From assembly GCA_050183765.1 (NCBI GenBank), contig JBFXAZ010000015.1, forward strand, positions 1 through 64,000: a DNA stretch of 64,000 nucleotides. Direction: 5' to 3'. The position numbers and the translations under genes are program-made. The DNA is from JAFAZJ01 sp050183765. GTDB taxonomy: Bacteria; Pseudomonadota; Alphaproteobacteria; Reyranellales; Reyranellaceae. Each line of letters opens with the position of its first letter. Position 1 is the stretch's first letter. A model generated the notes under the pieces. It saw nothing but the letters and a program-made list of their open reading frames with translations, did no database searches and was not told the DNA's origin. Shown in pieces: positions 8,801 through 15,407 of this stretch.

Positions 8801-8978
8801 CCAGGCGCCGGCCGAACAGCAGCCAGTCGGCGCTGGCGCTGGCGCGGCACCAGGCGGCGAGGCGCCGGGTCGCGAGATCGGTGTCGCCCTTCTGGCCGGG
8901 CAGCGGCTCGAAGGCGTCGGACAGCAGCTCGTCGATCGTGGCGGCGCGCGCGGACAGATGGTCGAAGAACGGATCCAT
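5838..8978 (-). CDS. lanM: Class II lanthipeptide synthetase LanM (CCG-type zinc site)
   Basis: A 1046-residue bifunctional enzyme. The N-terminal DUF4135 dehydratase half phosphorylates and eliminates Ser/Thr; its kinase-like residues are visible in FYKPKDLQVD and in MHQENIIAAGEHPVPIDLET. The C-terminal LanC-like cyclase adds Cys thiols to the dehydro residues. The zinc ligands are C917 (QWCHGAVG) and the vicinal pair C964-C965 (DTLCCGTLG), so the site is Cys-Cys-Cys instead of the common Cys-Cys-His. This is the arrangement known from ProcM-type synthetases. It lies 118 bp downstream of the precursor gene on the same strand, beyond a terminator that should lower its expression. The length is typical of LanM. 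Confidence 0.95.
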   Translation of the reverse strand: MDPFFDHLSARAATIDELLSDAFEPLPGQKGDTDLATRRLAAWCRASASADWLLFGRRLARDGLAFDRVLARLATVRRRAGAPVPLWAEDAQWIEPALRAAPDGPIDNTVPFAHLLAPLVEAAAARLWAAIPAPALDRLDASARADLCHRLLETLAELCAAPLYERFAGSRRYDAFVADMRGAGWRQLFESKPVLLRLIATVTRQWLGTMREFVARLHADWRALHAEILRADGTGKVVGIGGGLSDPHNGGRAVLALRFGDGARLFYKPKDLQVDGVWLAMVERLNRNGAPIALRAPVAVVRDGYGWTECVEHVGCADVEGLRRFFRRAGAWLALFHAFSGTDMHQENIIAAGEHPVPIDLETILQIATEEPGAQAEESRAFEAAREIVANSVMAVGMLPAYGRSGDNDLFAIGGMASDWSGGLKRVWRDLNTDAMKPVMAPETGKPTPNLPHIDGRYARFGDHVEDLVGGFESYARFLLSMRERYGENDLLAGFAGLAVRRVVRPTQFYYMLLHRLRNDRTMDDGASWSAQADFLARLADWEGDDDPTWPLQRAERDALVSLNVPHFAMRSDGHAISDLDGASATIDTLPGLERARLRLRSLSAAEIAWQAQVIRQNSAAVSTSQAGAADEAKPLAYPVATRAPTREAFVAEADAIADTIARQAIRRGPGAAWIGLGWFADSEVSQLAVLGPDLYNGVCGIGVFLAAHAAATGATASGELARAAVARLRRDLAGRGAARMVRTLGIGGATGLGSIVYGLSVMAQQLRDDALRADAHAAAGLFSADLIAADRRLDVIGGSAGAILCLLRLHRDTGADDVLRLALRCGEHLMAQPRVGEPGRRSWISPGPHRQPLNGMSHGAAGFAYALASLAAATGREDFADAAAECVAFENASYDAAHGNWPDLREAEPNWRSQWCHGAVGIGLARLAMTRHGALRCAPASADIDQALAGAGRAWPGHVDTLCCGTLGSVEFFREAGRVLRRADLQSMAAQRLAGVLESAAASGDYRWNGGERRFNLGLFRGLAGVGYTCLRQAGDGLPNVLIWE

Positions 8979-9046
8979 GCGCGTCCTCTGGAGAGCTCAC
9001 GCCCTGGTCGGCAGATCGCCGGTCGATGTTGCCCGAGACGACGGCC

Positions 9047-9075
9047 AAAAAGAAAGTGGCCGCCTTGCGGCGGCC
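9047..9075 (-). terminator. Intrinsic terminator between lanA and lanM
   Basis: On the minus strand, a perfect 7-bp GGCCGCC/GGCGGCC stem with a 4-nt GCAA loop is followed by ACTTTCTTTTT. It lies about 20 bases after the lanA stop. Partial readthrough would give much precursor mRNA and little synthetase mRNA, a common design in lantibiotic operons. Confidence 0.75.
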
Positions 9076-9096
9076 TCTTCCGGATGGCGCTGCGCC

Positions 9097-9237
9097 TTAG
9101 CGGCAGCAGCGATTGTAGGCCGACGTCTGGTGCGTATACGACATCGCCGTTTCCTGCGCCGCCGCCTCCATCTCCTCGTCGGAGACCTCGAAGCGCAGCG
9201 CGTTTTCCTCGTTCAGGCTCAGCATCTCGGTAGTCAT
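9097..9237 (-). CDS. lanA: Lanthipeptide precursor peptide LanA, 46 residues
   Basis: A 46-codon gene, too short for most gene callers. ATG at 9235-9237 is preceded by a clean AGGAGG. The acidic leader contains LRFEVSDEEMEAAA (residues 14-27), the typical class II leader ending recognised by LanM. The remaining residues, roughly QETAMSYTHQTSAYNRCCR, form a short core with S33, T35, T38 and S39 (possibly T30) as dehydration sites and vicinal C44-C45 as ring donors, so at most two thioether rings. Leader cleavage is likely at or near the AAA at 25-27, because no GG or GA is present. It is the first gene of the lanA-lanM unit. I recognise no named lantibiotic in the core. Confidence 0.87.
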   Translation of the reverse strand: MTTEMLSLNEENALRFEVSDEEMEAAAQETAMSYTHQTSAYNRCCR

Positions 9238-9270
9238 CTTTGCCTCCTCTTCCAGGAACTCGATGGCAGG

Positions 9271-9299
9271 ACATTACATGCATGCTGCAGCAGAGTCAA
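9271..9299 (-). promoter_or_regulatory. Predicted sigma-70 promoter of lanA
   Basis: On the minus strand a TTGACT -35 box (9294-9299) is separated by exactly 17 bp from TAATGT (9271-9276). Transcription would begin near 9264, leaving a leader of about 27 nt that contains the lanA ribosome-binding site. The -10 match is only partial. The surrounding intergenic region is more A+T-rich than its neighbours. Confidence 0.5.
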
Positions 9300-9463
9300 G
9301 TGAACACTCACTCTTTTTTCTGATTGTCAGTTCCCAGGGTGACAACAGCTTTTGCGCGTCATTTCCCCCGGAATTGTGGCACACCGACTGCGACTTCAAA
9401 TCGACGCACACCACATTCCCTCGCGGAGAGGTACAGTCGATGCCCTACCGGTGGGGAGTTGAG

Positions 9464-9916
9464 ATGGGCGACGGGGTTGATCCCGGCTTTTCCGAGGCGG
9501 AGATCCGGGCGCTGGGAGAGATCGCCGGCACGATGATCCCGGCCGATGCCGCGCTGAAGGTGCCCGGCGCCGACGATCCGCTGATCATGGCCGACATGGT
9601 GAAGTCGCTGGGCCGCGACCTGCCCGACGTGCGCGCGGCGCTGGCGGCGATCGGCGCCAGGGCCAAGGGCGGCTTCGCCAGCCTCGACATCGACAGCCGC
9701 GAGAGGCTGCTCACCGACTATATCGCCTCGGGCGGACCGGCCGCGGCGCTGGCGCGCGTGATCCTCGCCGCCTACTACCGCGACGACCGCGTGCTGATCT
9801 CGCTGGGCATGGAGCCGCGCCCGCCCTTCCCCAAGGGCCACGTGCTGGAGCAGGGCGACTGGTCGCTGCTCGACCCCGTACGCCAGCGCGCGCCGTTCTG
9901 GCGCAAGGACCGGTGA
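9464..9916 (+). CDS. Gluconate-2-dehydrogenase-subunit-3-like small subunit of the GMC oxidoreductase
   Basis: A 150-residue, mostly helical protein with the pattern FSEAEIRALGEIAGTMIPAD near the N-terminus, which is the hallmark of the small subunit (gluconate 2-dehydrogenase subunit 3 family) that accompanies membrane or periplasmic GMC flavoproteins. The gene immediately downstream is a GMC oxidoreductase, which supports the pairing. GGGGAG five bases before the ATG at 9464 decides the start; an ATG at 9440, also with a fair ribosome-binding site, would add eight residues. No Tat or Sec signal is seen on either version, unlike many family members. It is transcribed divergently from lanA across about 226 bp. 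Confidence 0.72.
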   Translation: MGDGVDPGFSEAEIRALGEIAGTMIPADAALKVPGADDPLIMADMVKSLGRDLPDVRAALAAIGARAKGGFASLDIDSRERLLTDYIASGGPAAALARVILAAYYRDDRVLISLGMEPRPPFPKGHVLEQGDWSLLDPVRQRAPFWRKDR

Positions 9917-9934
9917 CGATGAACCCACACCTCT

Positions 9935-9998
9935 GTCATCCCGAGCGCAGCGAGGGATCCAGGTGGCATTCGAGATCCCTCGCTGCGCTCGGGATGAC
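9935..9998. repeat. Palindromic intergenic repeat, family R2
   Basis: Two 25-bp arms (gtcatcccgagcgcagcgag... and its inverse) at 9935-9959 and 9974-9998 can form a long hairpin with a 14-nt loop. It fills the gap between the small subunit and the GMC oxidoreductase and ends 3 bp before the latter's ATG. Its core GAGCGCAGCGA is shared with the R3 family in this window. Confidence 0.8.
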
Positions 9999-10001
9999 GG
10001 C

Positions 10002-11600
10002 ATGAACGAGCGCGTCGACGTGCTGATCATCGGCTCGGGCGCATCCGGCGCGGCGGTGGCGTGGTCGTTGGCCGAGACGAAGATGCGCATCCTCTGCCTC
10101 GAGCAGGGCGACTGGGTGAAGCCGACCGACTTCCCGTCCAACGGCCGCGACTGGGAGGCGCGGCGCTACGGCGATTTCGACATCCTGCCCAACAGCCGCG
10201 GCCGCGACACCGACTATCCGGTCAACGACGCCAACTCGCCGATGAAGATCGCCAACTTCAACGGCGTCGGCGGCGGCACGGTGATCTACACCGCGCACTG
10301 GCCGCGCATGCATCCCTCGGACTTCAGGACGCGATCGCTCGACGGCGTCGCCGACGACTGGCCGATCGACTACTGGGCGCTGGAGCGCTTCTACGACGAG
10401 AACGACCGCATGATGGGCTCGTCGGGGCTGGCGGGCGATCCCGGCGTGCCGCCGCGCAACCCGCCGATGCCGCCGCTGCCGCTGGGCCGCACCTCGACGG
10501 TCTACGCCAAGGCGATGAACCGGCTGGGCTGGCACTGGTGGCCCTCCGACACCACCATCGCCACCCAGCCCTACGAGGGCCGCGCCCAGTGCATCAACCT
10601 CGGCCACTGCACGCCGGGCTGCGCGCAGGGCGCCAAGGCCAGCGTCGACATCACCTACTGGCCGCTGGCGATCCGCGCCGGCGTCGAGCTGCGCACGCGC
10701 TGCCGCGTCCGGGAGATCACCACCGACGCGCAGGGCATGGCCGCCGGCGCGATCTACTACGATGCCGAGGGCAACGAGCGCTTCCAGCCGGCCGAGGTGG
10801 TGATCCTCGCCTGCAACGGCGTCGGCACGCCGCGCCTGCTGCTGAACTCGGCGTCGGCGCGTTTCCCCCAGGGGCTGGCCAATTCCAGCGGCCTGGTCGG
10901 CAAGAACCTGATGCTGCATCCCTGGCCGATCGTCTCGGGCTACGTGGCCGACGAGGTCGACGGCGCGCGCGCGCCGATCACCGCGCTGTGGAGCAAGCAG
11001 TTCTACGAGACCGATCCGACGCGCGACTTCGTGCGCGGCTACACCCTGCAGTTCGGCCGCGGCACCGGCCCGGCCACCGAGGCGATCAGCAATATCGGCA
11101 CCGCCCGCCTGCCCTGGGGCCGCGCGCATCACGCCGCCTACCGCACAATGCTGAACCACCGCGTCAACATCGGCGTCGCCTGCGAGGACCTGCCCGAGGA
11201 GCACAACCGCGTTACGCTCGACCCCCGCCTGAAGGACAGCCACGGCATCCCCGCGCCGCGCATCGACTACACGATCAGCGAGAACACGCGGCGCATGATG
11301 GAGCACGGCATCGCGCGCGCCGAGGAGATCCTCAGCGAAGCCGGCGCCACGCGCCTGCACTGCTCGCGCACCGTGCTGAACTATCCCGGCCACCTGCTGG
11401 GCACCTGCCGCATGGGCGACGACCCGGAACGCTCGGTGGTGAACGCGTGGGGGCGCAGCCACGACGTGAAGAACCTGTTCATCGTCGATGGCAGCATCTG
11501 GGTCACGGGCGGCGGCGTGAACCCGACATCGACGATCCAGGCGTTGGCGCTGTACGTCGCGGATCAGATGAAGCGAAGGTTGGCGACGCTATTCGACTAG
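10002..11600 (+). CDS. GMC family FAD-dependent oxidoreductase
   Basis: A 532-residue flavoprotein of the glucose-methanol-choline family. The ADP-binding motif VLIIGSGASGAAVAWSL is at the N-terminus, the second FAD segment NFNGVGGGTVIYTAHWPRMH near residue 85, and the C-terminal signature DGSIWVTGGGVNPTSTIQAL provides the FAD/active-site region. It would oxidise an alcohol or sugar and, with the small subunit encoded upstream, pass electrons to a membrane carrier or cytochrome. No cytochrome subunit is encoded next to it and no signal peptide is seen. I take the ATG at 10002, after the repeat, as the start. The frame is also open from a GTG at 9963, but that stretch is repeat sequence. Confidence 0.92.
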   Translation: MNERVDVLIIGSGASGAAVAWSLAETKMRILCLEQGDWVKPTDFPSNGRDWEARRYGDFDILPNSRGRDTDYPVNDANSPMKIANFNGVGGGTVIYTAHWPRMHPSDFRTRSLDGVADDWPIDYWALERFYDENDRMMGSSGLAGDPGVPPRNPPMPPLPLGRTSTVYAKAMNRLGWHWWPSDTTIATQPYEGRAQCINLGHCTPGCAQGAKASVDITYWPLAIRAGVELRTRCRVREITTDAQGMAAGAIYYDAEGNERFQPAEVVILACNGVGTPRLLLNSASARFPQGLANSSGLVGKNLMLHPWPIVSGYVADEVDGARAPITALWSKQFYETDPTRDFVRGYTLQFGRGTGPATEAISNIGTARLPWGRAHHAAYRTMLNHRVNIGVACEDLPEEHNRVTLDPRLKDSHGIPAPRIDYTISENTRRMMEHGIARAEEILSEAGATRLHCSRTVLNYPGHLLGTCRMGDDPERSVVNAWGRSHDVKNLFIVDGSIWVTGGGVNPTSTIQALALYVADQMKRRLATLFD

Positions 11601-11612
11601 GCGTGTCGACGA

Positions 11613-12446
11613 TCAGTGGAAGCTCGCCTGAAATGTCGTAGCGGTCAAAGACACATGGGCATCGAGCGGCGGGCGCAGCTCGAAGGCCCTTGGCTCGCGC
11701 GAAAAGTTCCAAAGGCGCATGAGACACCATTCCGCTCGTCGTTCATCGGCGACGGCGAGTTCGTTGCGCGTGATATGGAACGGAGTTCGTTCCCAGCCAT
11801 TCGTCGTCTTCACCTCGATCAGCCGCGGCCGGCCGTCCGGCTCATAGCTGGCGATGTCATATCCCGCGCCATCGCCTTGCTCTTGCGATGTCCAACGCAC
11901 CCGCCGCACGAGATCGTGACGTCCGGCTCCGGCCAGCATGGCGCGCTCATGCGCCAGTACACGCTCCTCCCCGGCCCTGCCCAGAGCACGATTGCGTTCG
12001 TCGCGCCCTGCGGCATCGTACTTGTGGGCGATACGGAGCATCTGTTCCAGTTCCTGTGGCGGCGGCTGATTGCTGAGCGTCGGTGGTGGGCCGGTCCAGA
12101 GCATATCAGTCTCGCGCAGCCCCTGCGCGAGGCGGGGACGCGGCAGGCGGTCCACTCAGGCAGGATTGAGTGCGAGCCATCGCGCCACCGCGTCCAACAG
12201 GGACATCTGGAAGTTGAAGGCGGGCTTGTAGCCCGCGAGCCAATCCTCGCCGAGGCCCTTGAGAACGGCGCTAATGTTCTGATGTTTGTACTCGATCGAG
12301 GTGCGCGGACGGTCGATCCGGGCTTGAAGACGCCGATTGTGTTCGGCCTTGTTGTAGGGGTGCCCGGCGACGTCGTCGGCCAGCATCGCGAAGTAATCGG
12401 CGACGATCAGGTCGTTCTCTTGATCTGTCCACGGCCCGGTCGCCAT
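11613..12446 (-). pseudogene. DUF3883 (NO VEIN C-terminal) protein interrupted by an in-frame TGA
   Basis: The 278-codon frame from the ATG at 12446 to a stop at 11613 is open except for one TGA at 12156-12158, after RWLALNPA; a GTG follows at once in the same frame. The N-terminal piece (96 residues) begins WTDQENDLIVADYFAML and contains SIEYKHQNISAVLKGLG. The C-terminal piece (180 residues) carries the nuclease-like DUF3883 core GYDIASYEPDGRPRLIEVKTTN, with D and ExK residues of a PD-(D/E)xK-type fold. The family is usually a single chain, so a TGG-to-TGA nonsense change is the simplest explanation. Alternatives are readthrough or two separately translated halves. Neighbours suggest a DNA-defence context. 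Confidence 0.75.
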
Positions 12447-12502
12447 TCGACCAAGCTAACGGCGCTTCCCTCCCCTGTCAGCACTGGTTGTGATCGGGCT
12501 CT

Positions 12503-12535
12503 TGATCTCTATACGCCAGAGGCGTATAGAGATCA
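12503..12535. promoter_or_regulatory. 15-bp perfect palindrome, probable operator of the toxin-antitoxin operon
   Basis: The arms tgatctctatacgcc (12503-12517) and ggcgtatagagatca (12521-12535) are exact inverted copies around a 3-bp centre. The element ends 3 bp before the toxin's GTG start, covering the region where promoter and ribosome-binding site must lie. Autoregulation by the XRE-type antitoxin is the likely role. Confidence 0.7.
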
Positions 12536-12538
12536 CCA

Positions 12539-12811
12539 GTGCGATATGTTTTTGACACCGCAAAGGACGCGGCCAATCAAGCGAAGCACGGAGTCTCGCT
12601 GGCACTGGCCGAGGTGCTGTTCGCTGGGCCGCATGTCTCGGTGTCGGACGATCGCTTCGACTATGGCGAGATGCGCGAGGTTGCCTTCGGCCTCATCAAC
12701 GGGCGTCTGTTTGTCTGTGTCTATGTCGATCGCGGCGCGCAGCGGCGGGTGATCTCGCTGCGCAAGGCCAACCGGCGAGAGGTGAAGCGCTATGGCGAAG
12801 AGCTTGAGTAA
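12539..12811 (+). CDS. brnT: BrnT-family toxin
   Basis: A 90-residue BrnT-type ribonuclease toxin with the typical opening RYVFDTAKDAANQAKHGVSL, the central DDRFDYGEMREVAFG and the C-terminal RRVISLRKANRREVKRY. BrnT toxins have a RelE-like fold and cleave RNA when the antitoxin is lost. The start is the GTG at 12539, matching the family's N-terminus. No conventional ribosome-binding site is present because the palindrome occupies that space. It overlaps the antitoxin gene by 20 bp, the usual toxin-first order of brnTA operons. Confidence 0.9.
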   Translation: MRYVFDTAKDAANQAKHGVSLALAEVLFAGPHVSVSDDRFDYGEMREVAFGLINGRLFVCVYVDRGAQRRVISLRKANRREVKRYGEELE

Positions 12812-13121
12812 GCGGGCGCGCAAGGCGCTGGCGGCGACGGACTGGCGCAAGATCGACGCGATGACCGACGGCCGGATCGCACGGCAGATCGCCGCCAATC
12901 CCGACGCCGCGCCCGACATGGCGCCGCTGATCGACGTACGGGCCATCCGGCGCGCCACCGGCCTGTCTCAGGCCCAGTTCGCTGCCGCCTATGAGTTCAG
13001 CCTACGCACTGTGCAGGAGTGGGAGCGCGGCGCGAAGAAGCCCAGCGGCCCCGCCCGTACCCTGCTGCGGGCGATCAAGGCGGACCCGGAGGGACTGCGC
13101 AAGGCGTTGGCGGCAGCGTAG
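12792..13121 (+). CDS. XRE/HTH-type antitoxin partner of BrnT
   Basis: A 109-residue DNA-binding protein with an N-terminal BrnA-like basic/TDWRKIDAMTD segment and a C-terminal helix-turn-helix, RRATGLSQAQFAAAYEFSLRTVQEWERG (split here as a motif near residues 54-80). It overlaps the toxin gene by 20 bp, so the two are translationally coupled. Canonical BrnA antitoxins carry a ribbon-helix-helix domain; here it is an XRE/HigA-like helix-turn-helix, so this is a mixed pair. It should neutralise BrnT and repress the operon through the palindrome at 12503-12535. Confidence 0.85.
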   Translation: MAKSLSKRARKALAATDWRKIDAMTDGRIARQIAANPDAAPDMAPLIDVRAIRRATGLSQAQFAAAYEFSLRTVQEWERGAKKPSGPARTLLRAIKADPEGLRKALAAA

Positions 13122-13138
13122 CGACCAATGGCATAGCG

Positions 13139-14059
13139 ATGGGGATCAACCTTGTGGTCGCAGTCACCGATGGTGACTGGTTCGAGACGCTGCGGCGATT
13201 GCCCGATCTCGACGAGGTAAATTTCTGGGCGCCATCGGCCGCCAGCTTCCGAGCGCTTCAGGCCGGCGAGATGTTTCTGTTCAAGCTGCACGCGCCGCAC
13301 AACGTCATCGTTGGTGGCGGCATCTTCGCTTACGCCAACGCCCTGCCTTGCTCGCTGGCTTGGGAGTCTTTCAAGGAGCGCAACGGCGCCCTCTCGGCGC
13401 AACAGATGCGTACGCGCATCGCCCGCTATCGAAAGGCCGACCCGAACGATCGCAGCGATTTTGAGATCGGTTGCCGGATCCTGACCCAGCCCTTCTTCTT
13501 CGAGGAGAAGGATTGGATCCCGGTGCCAACGAGCTGGGCGCGCAACATCGTCTCGTTCAAGACATACAATACGGCCGAACCGGACGGCCTCGCCTTGTGG
13601 GAAGCGGTCAATGATCGCCTGAGCCGGCCATCGATGCCGGGCATGGCCGAGGTCACGGCGCGCTTTGGAGAGCCCCAACTTGTCCGTCCCCGGCTTGGGC
13701 AAGGTGGGTTCAGGGTCCTGGTGACTGACGTCTACCAGCGTCGCTGCGCGGTCACGCTGGAGCGTACGCTACCCGCCCTCGAAGCCGCCCACATCCGCCC
13801 CTACGCCGACGGTGGCACGCATGAAGCATCCAATGGTCTTCTACTTCGTCGTGACATCCACAGCCTGTTCGATGCCGGCTATGTCACGGTGACACCTGAT
13901 CTGCGGTTTGAGGTCAGTCGTCGCATCCGGGAAGAGTTCGAGAACGGTCGGCACTACTACGCGCTGCACGGCCAAAGACTCAACCCGCCTTCTCATCCCA
14001 GCCATATGCCGGATCGCAGCGCCCTGACTTGGCACAATGAGGGCCTGTTCAAAGGCTGA
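13139..14059 (+). CDS. HNH endonuclease with an N-terminal EVE/PUA-like domain
   Basis: A 306-residue protein. The N-terminal half (VAVTDGDWFETL, EVNFWAPSAASFRALQAGE, FLFKLHAPHNVIVGGGIF) looks like an EVE/PUA-superfamily pocket of the kind that reads modified bases. The C-terminal half is an HNH nuclease: the histidine of AAHIRPYADGG, the Asn of SNGLLL and the His of DIHSLFD are the active-site residues. Such fusions are thought to be modification-dependent (type IV) restriction enzymes. The start is the ATG at 13139, 17 bp after the antitoxin stop, consistent with an operon with the toxin-antitoxin pair. Its base specificity is unknown. Confidence 0.8.
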   Translation: MGINLVVAVTDGDWFETLRRLPDLDEVNFWAPSAASFRALQAGEMFLFKLHAPHNVIVGGGIFAYANALPCSLAWESFKERNGALSAQQMRTRIARYRKADPNDRSDFEIGCRILTQPFFFEEKDWIPVPTSWARNIVSFKTYNTAEPDGLALWEAVNDRLSRPSMPGMAEVTARFGEPQLVRPRLGQGGFRVLVTDVYQRRCAVTLERTLPALEAAHIRPYADGGTHEASNGLLLRRDIHSLFDAGYVTVTPDLRFEVSRRIREEFENGRHYYALHGQRLNPPSHPSHMPDRSALTWHNEGLFKG

Positions 14060-14434
14060 CTAAGAACGACAGCCGAAGGACCTGTCGGCTACTCTACGAC
14101 TCGCCGAACTGCGATGCTTCACGCATCGATCTCGCCCCCGACCTGGCCCCTCTTGTTTGCCAGCGGCGGCGCGCAGCAGCTGAACAACCAAATCGCCGCT
14201 CCATTGAAGGCGTCGATCCGGCCGATGGGTAAGCAGTCGCAATCAGTTCGACGGATTGCCCGGATCATTGCGATGATCAACGAATCGCCGACACCGCTCA
14301 GCCCGCCTGTGGACCAGAGCAGCCGTTGCAAGAGATTGCACCTTATGCGGCGTGAACAATTCCGTTCGATTCTTTCAAGCGCAGCCTTCGACGAGCTTGT
14401 TTGATCCAACGCCCCGCGTGCCCTACAAAGCCTG
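14060..14434. other. Gene-free stretch of 375 bp
   Basis: I see no convincing gene here. Two overlapping frames of 96 codons exist on opposite strands (14114-14404 and 14119-14409), but neither has a good ribosome-binding site or any recognisable motif. A short hairpin (agccga...tcggct, about 14071-14092) lies just after the HNH gene and has no T-run. The base composition is lower in G+C than the flanking genes, as expected at the edge of an acquired segment. Confidence 0.6.
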
Positions 14435-15397
14435 ATGCCTGCGACTCCCCGCCCGCACGACTCCGCCGACCGAATCTACTTCACCCTCGTCGCCCTGATC
14501 GGCGGCGCGCTGCTGCTCTATTTCGCGTCGGTGCCGGTGCTCGGCCTCAACGTCGCCTTCCACTTCTACCTGATGCTCTGGATCACCATGGCGTCGGCGT
14601 TCAACGTGTCGTCGGGCTTCTCCGGCTACCTGCCCTTCGGCTATGTCGCGTTCTACGGCGTCGGCGCCTTCACCACGGCGATCCTGGTCAAGAAGCTGGC
14701 CTTCCCGGTGTTCCTGGCGCTGCCCTTCTCCGGCGTCGCCGGGCTGGTGCTGGCGCTGTTGTTCGCGCCGACGCTCAGGCTCTCGGGCATCTATTTCGGC
14801 ATCGTCAGCCTGGCGCTCGCCGGCATCTGCCGGCTGGTGATCACCAACATGCCGGAGGAGATCACCGGCGGCAGCTTCGGCCTGCAGCTCGGCAGCCGCG
14901 CCCATCCGGTGCAGAGCTTCTACGTGATGATGGCAGTCATGGTGGTGGCGCTGGCCACCATCCTGTGGCTGTCGCGCTCGCGGCTGGGCAAGGCGCTGCG
15001 CGCCACCCGCGACGATGCCGAGGCGGCCGAGATGATGGGCATCAACGTGCCGCGCGTGCGGCTCTACGGCTGGATGATCGCGGCCTTCTTCCCGGCGGTC
15101 TGCGGCGGCGTCGAGGCCTGGTACACCAACGTCGTCGACACCGAGACCGCCTTCAACACGCTGATCACCGCCAAGACGGTGATCTACGCCGTCGCCGGCG
15201 GGCTGGGCACGGTCACCGGGCCGATCCTGGGCGCGGTCGCCATGGTCTGGCTCGACGAACTGATCTGGCGGCAGTTCCCGCTGCTGAACCTGCTGATCCT
15301 GGGCGTGGCGACGGTCGCGCTGGTGCTGTTCCTGCCGCGCGGCATCGTCGGCACCATCCTGCGGCGCCGGCCGCAATGGCGCCGCTACGTGCCGTAG
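14435..15397 (+). CDS. livM: Branched-chain amino acid-type ABC transporter permease LivM
   Basis: A 320-residue inner-membrane permease with about nine hydrophobic segments. The LivM signature region is present: SGYLPFGYVAFYGVGAFT near residue 62 and the EAA-like cytoplasmic loop GKALRATRDDAEAAEMMGIN near 185. The ATG at 14435 opens the operon livM-livH-livG-livF-livK, which is followed by a CoA-transferase. Substrates of this family include branched-chain amino acids, amides, urea and aromatic acids, so the substrate cannot be fixed from this subunit. Confidence 0.93.
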   Translation: MPATPRPHDSADRIYFTLVALIGGALLLYFASVPVLGLNVAFHFYLMLWITMASAFNVSSGFSGYLPFGYVAFYGVGAFTTAILVKKLAFPVFLALPFSGVAGLVLALLFAPTLRLSGIYFGIVSLALAGICRLVITNMPEEITGGSFGLQLGSRAHPVQSFYVMMAVMVVALATILWLSRSRLGKALRATRDDAEAAEMMGINVPRVRLYGWMIAAFFPAVCGGVEAWYTNVVDTETAFNTLITAKTVIYAVAGGLGTVTGPILGAVAMVWLDELIWRQFPLLNLLILGVATVALVLFLPRGIVGTILRRRPQWRRYVP

Positions 15398-15407
15398 GAG
15401 GAGCGCG

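Noticed and set aside
9264..9463. An N-terminal extension of the GMC small subunit beginning at 9263
   Set aside because: The extension overlaps the predicted lanA promoter, has no ribosome-binding site and lacks family similarity.
14114..14409. Two opposing 96-codon frames between the HNH gene and livM
   Set aside because: Neither has a ribosome-binding site, motif or family match, and they overlap on opposite strands.
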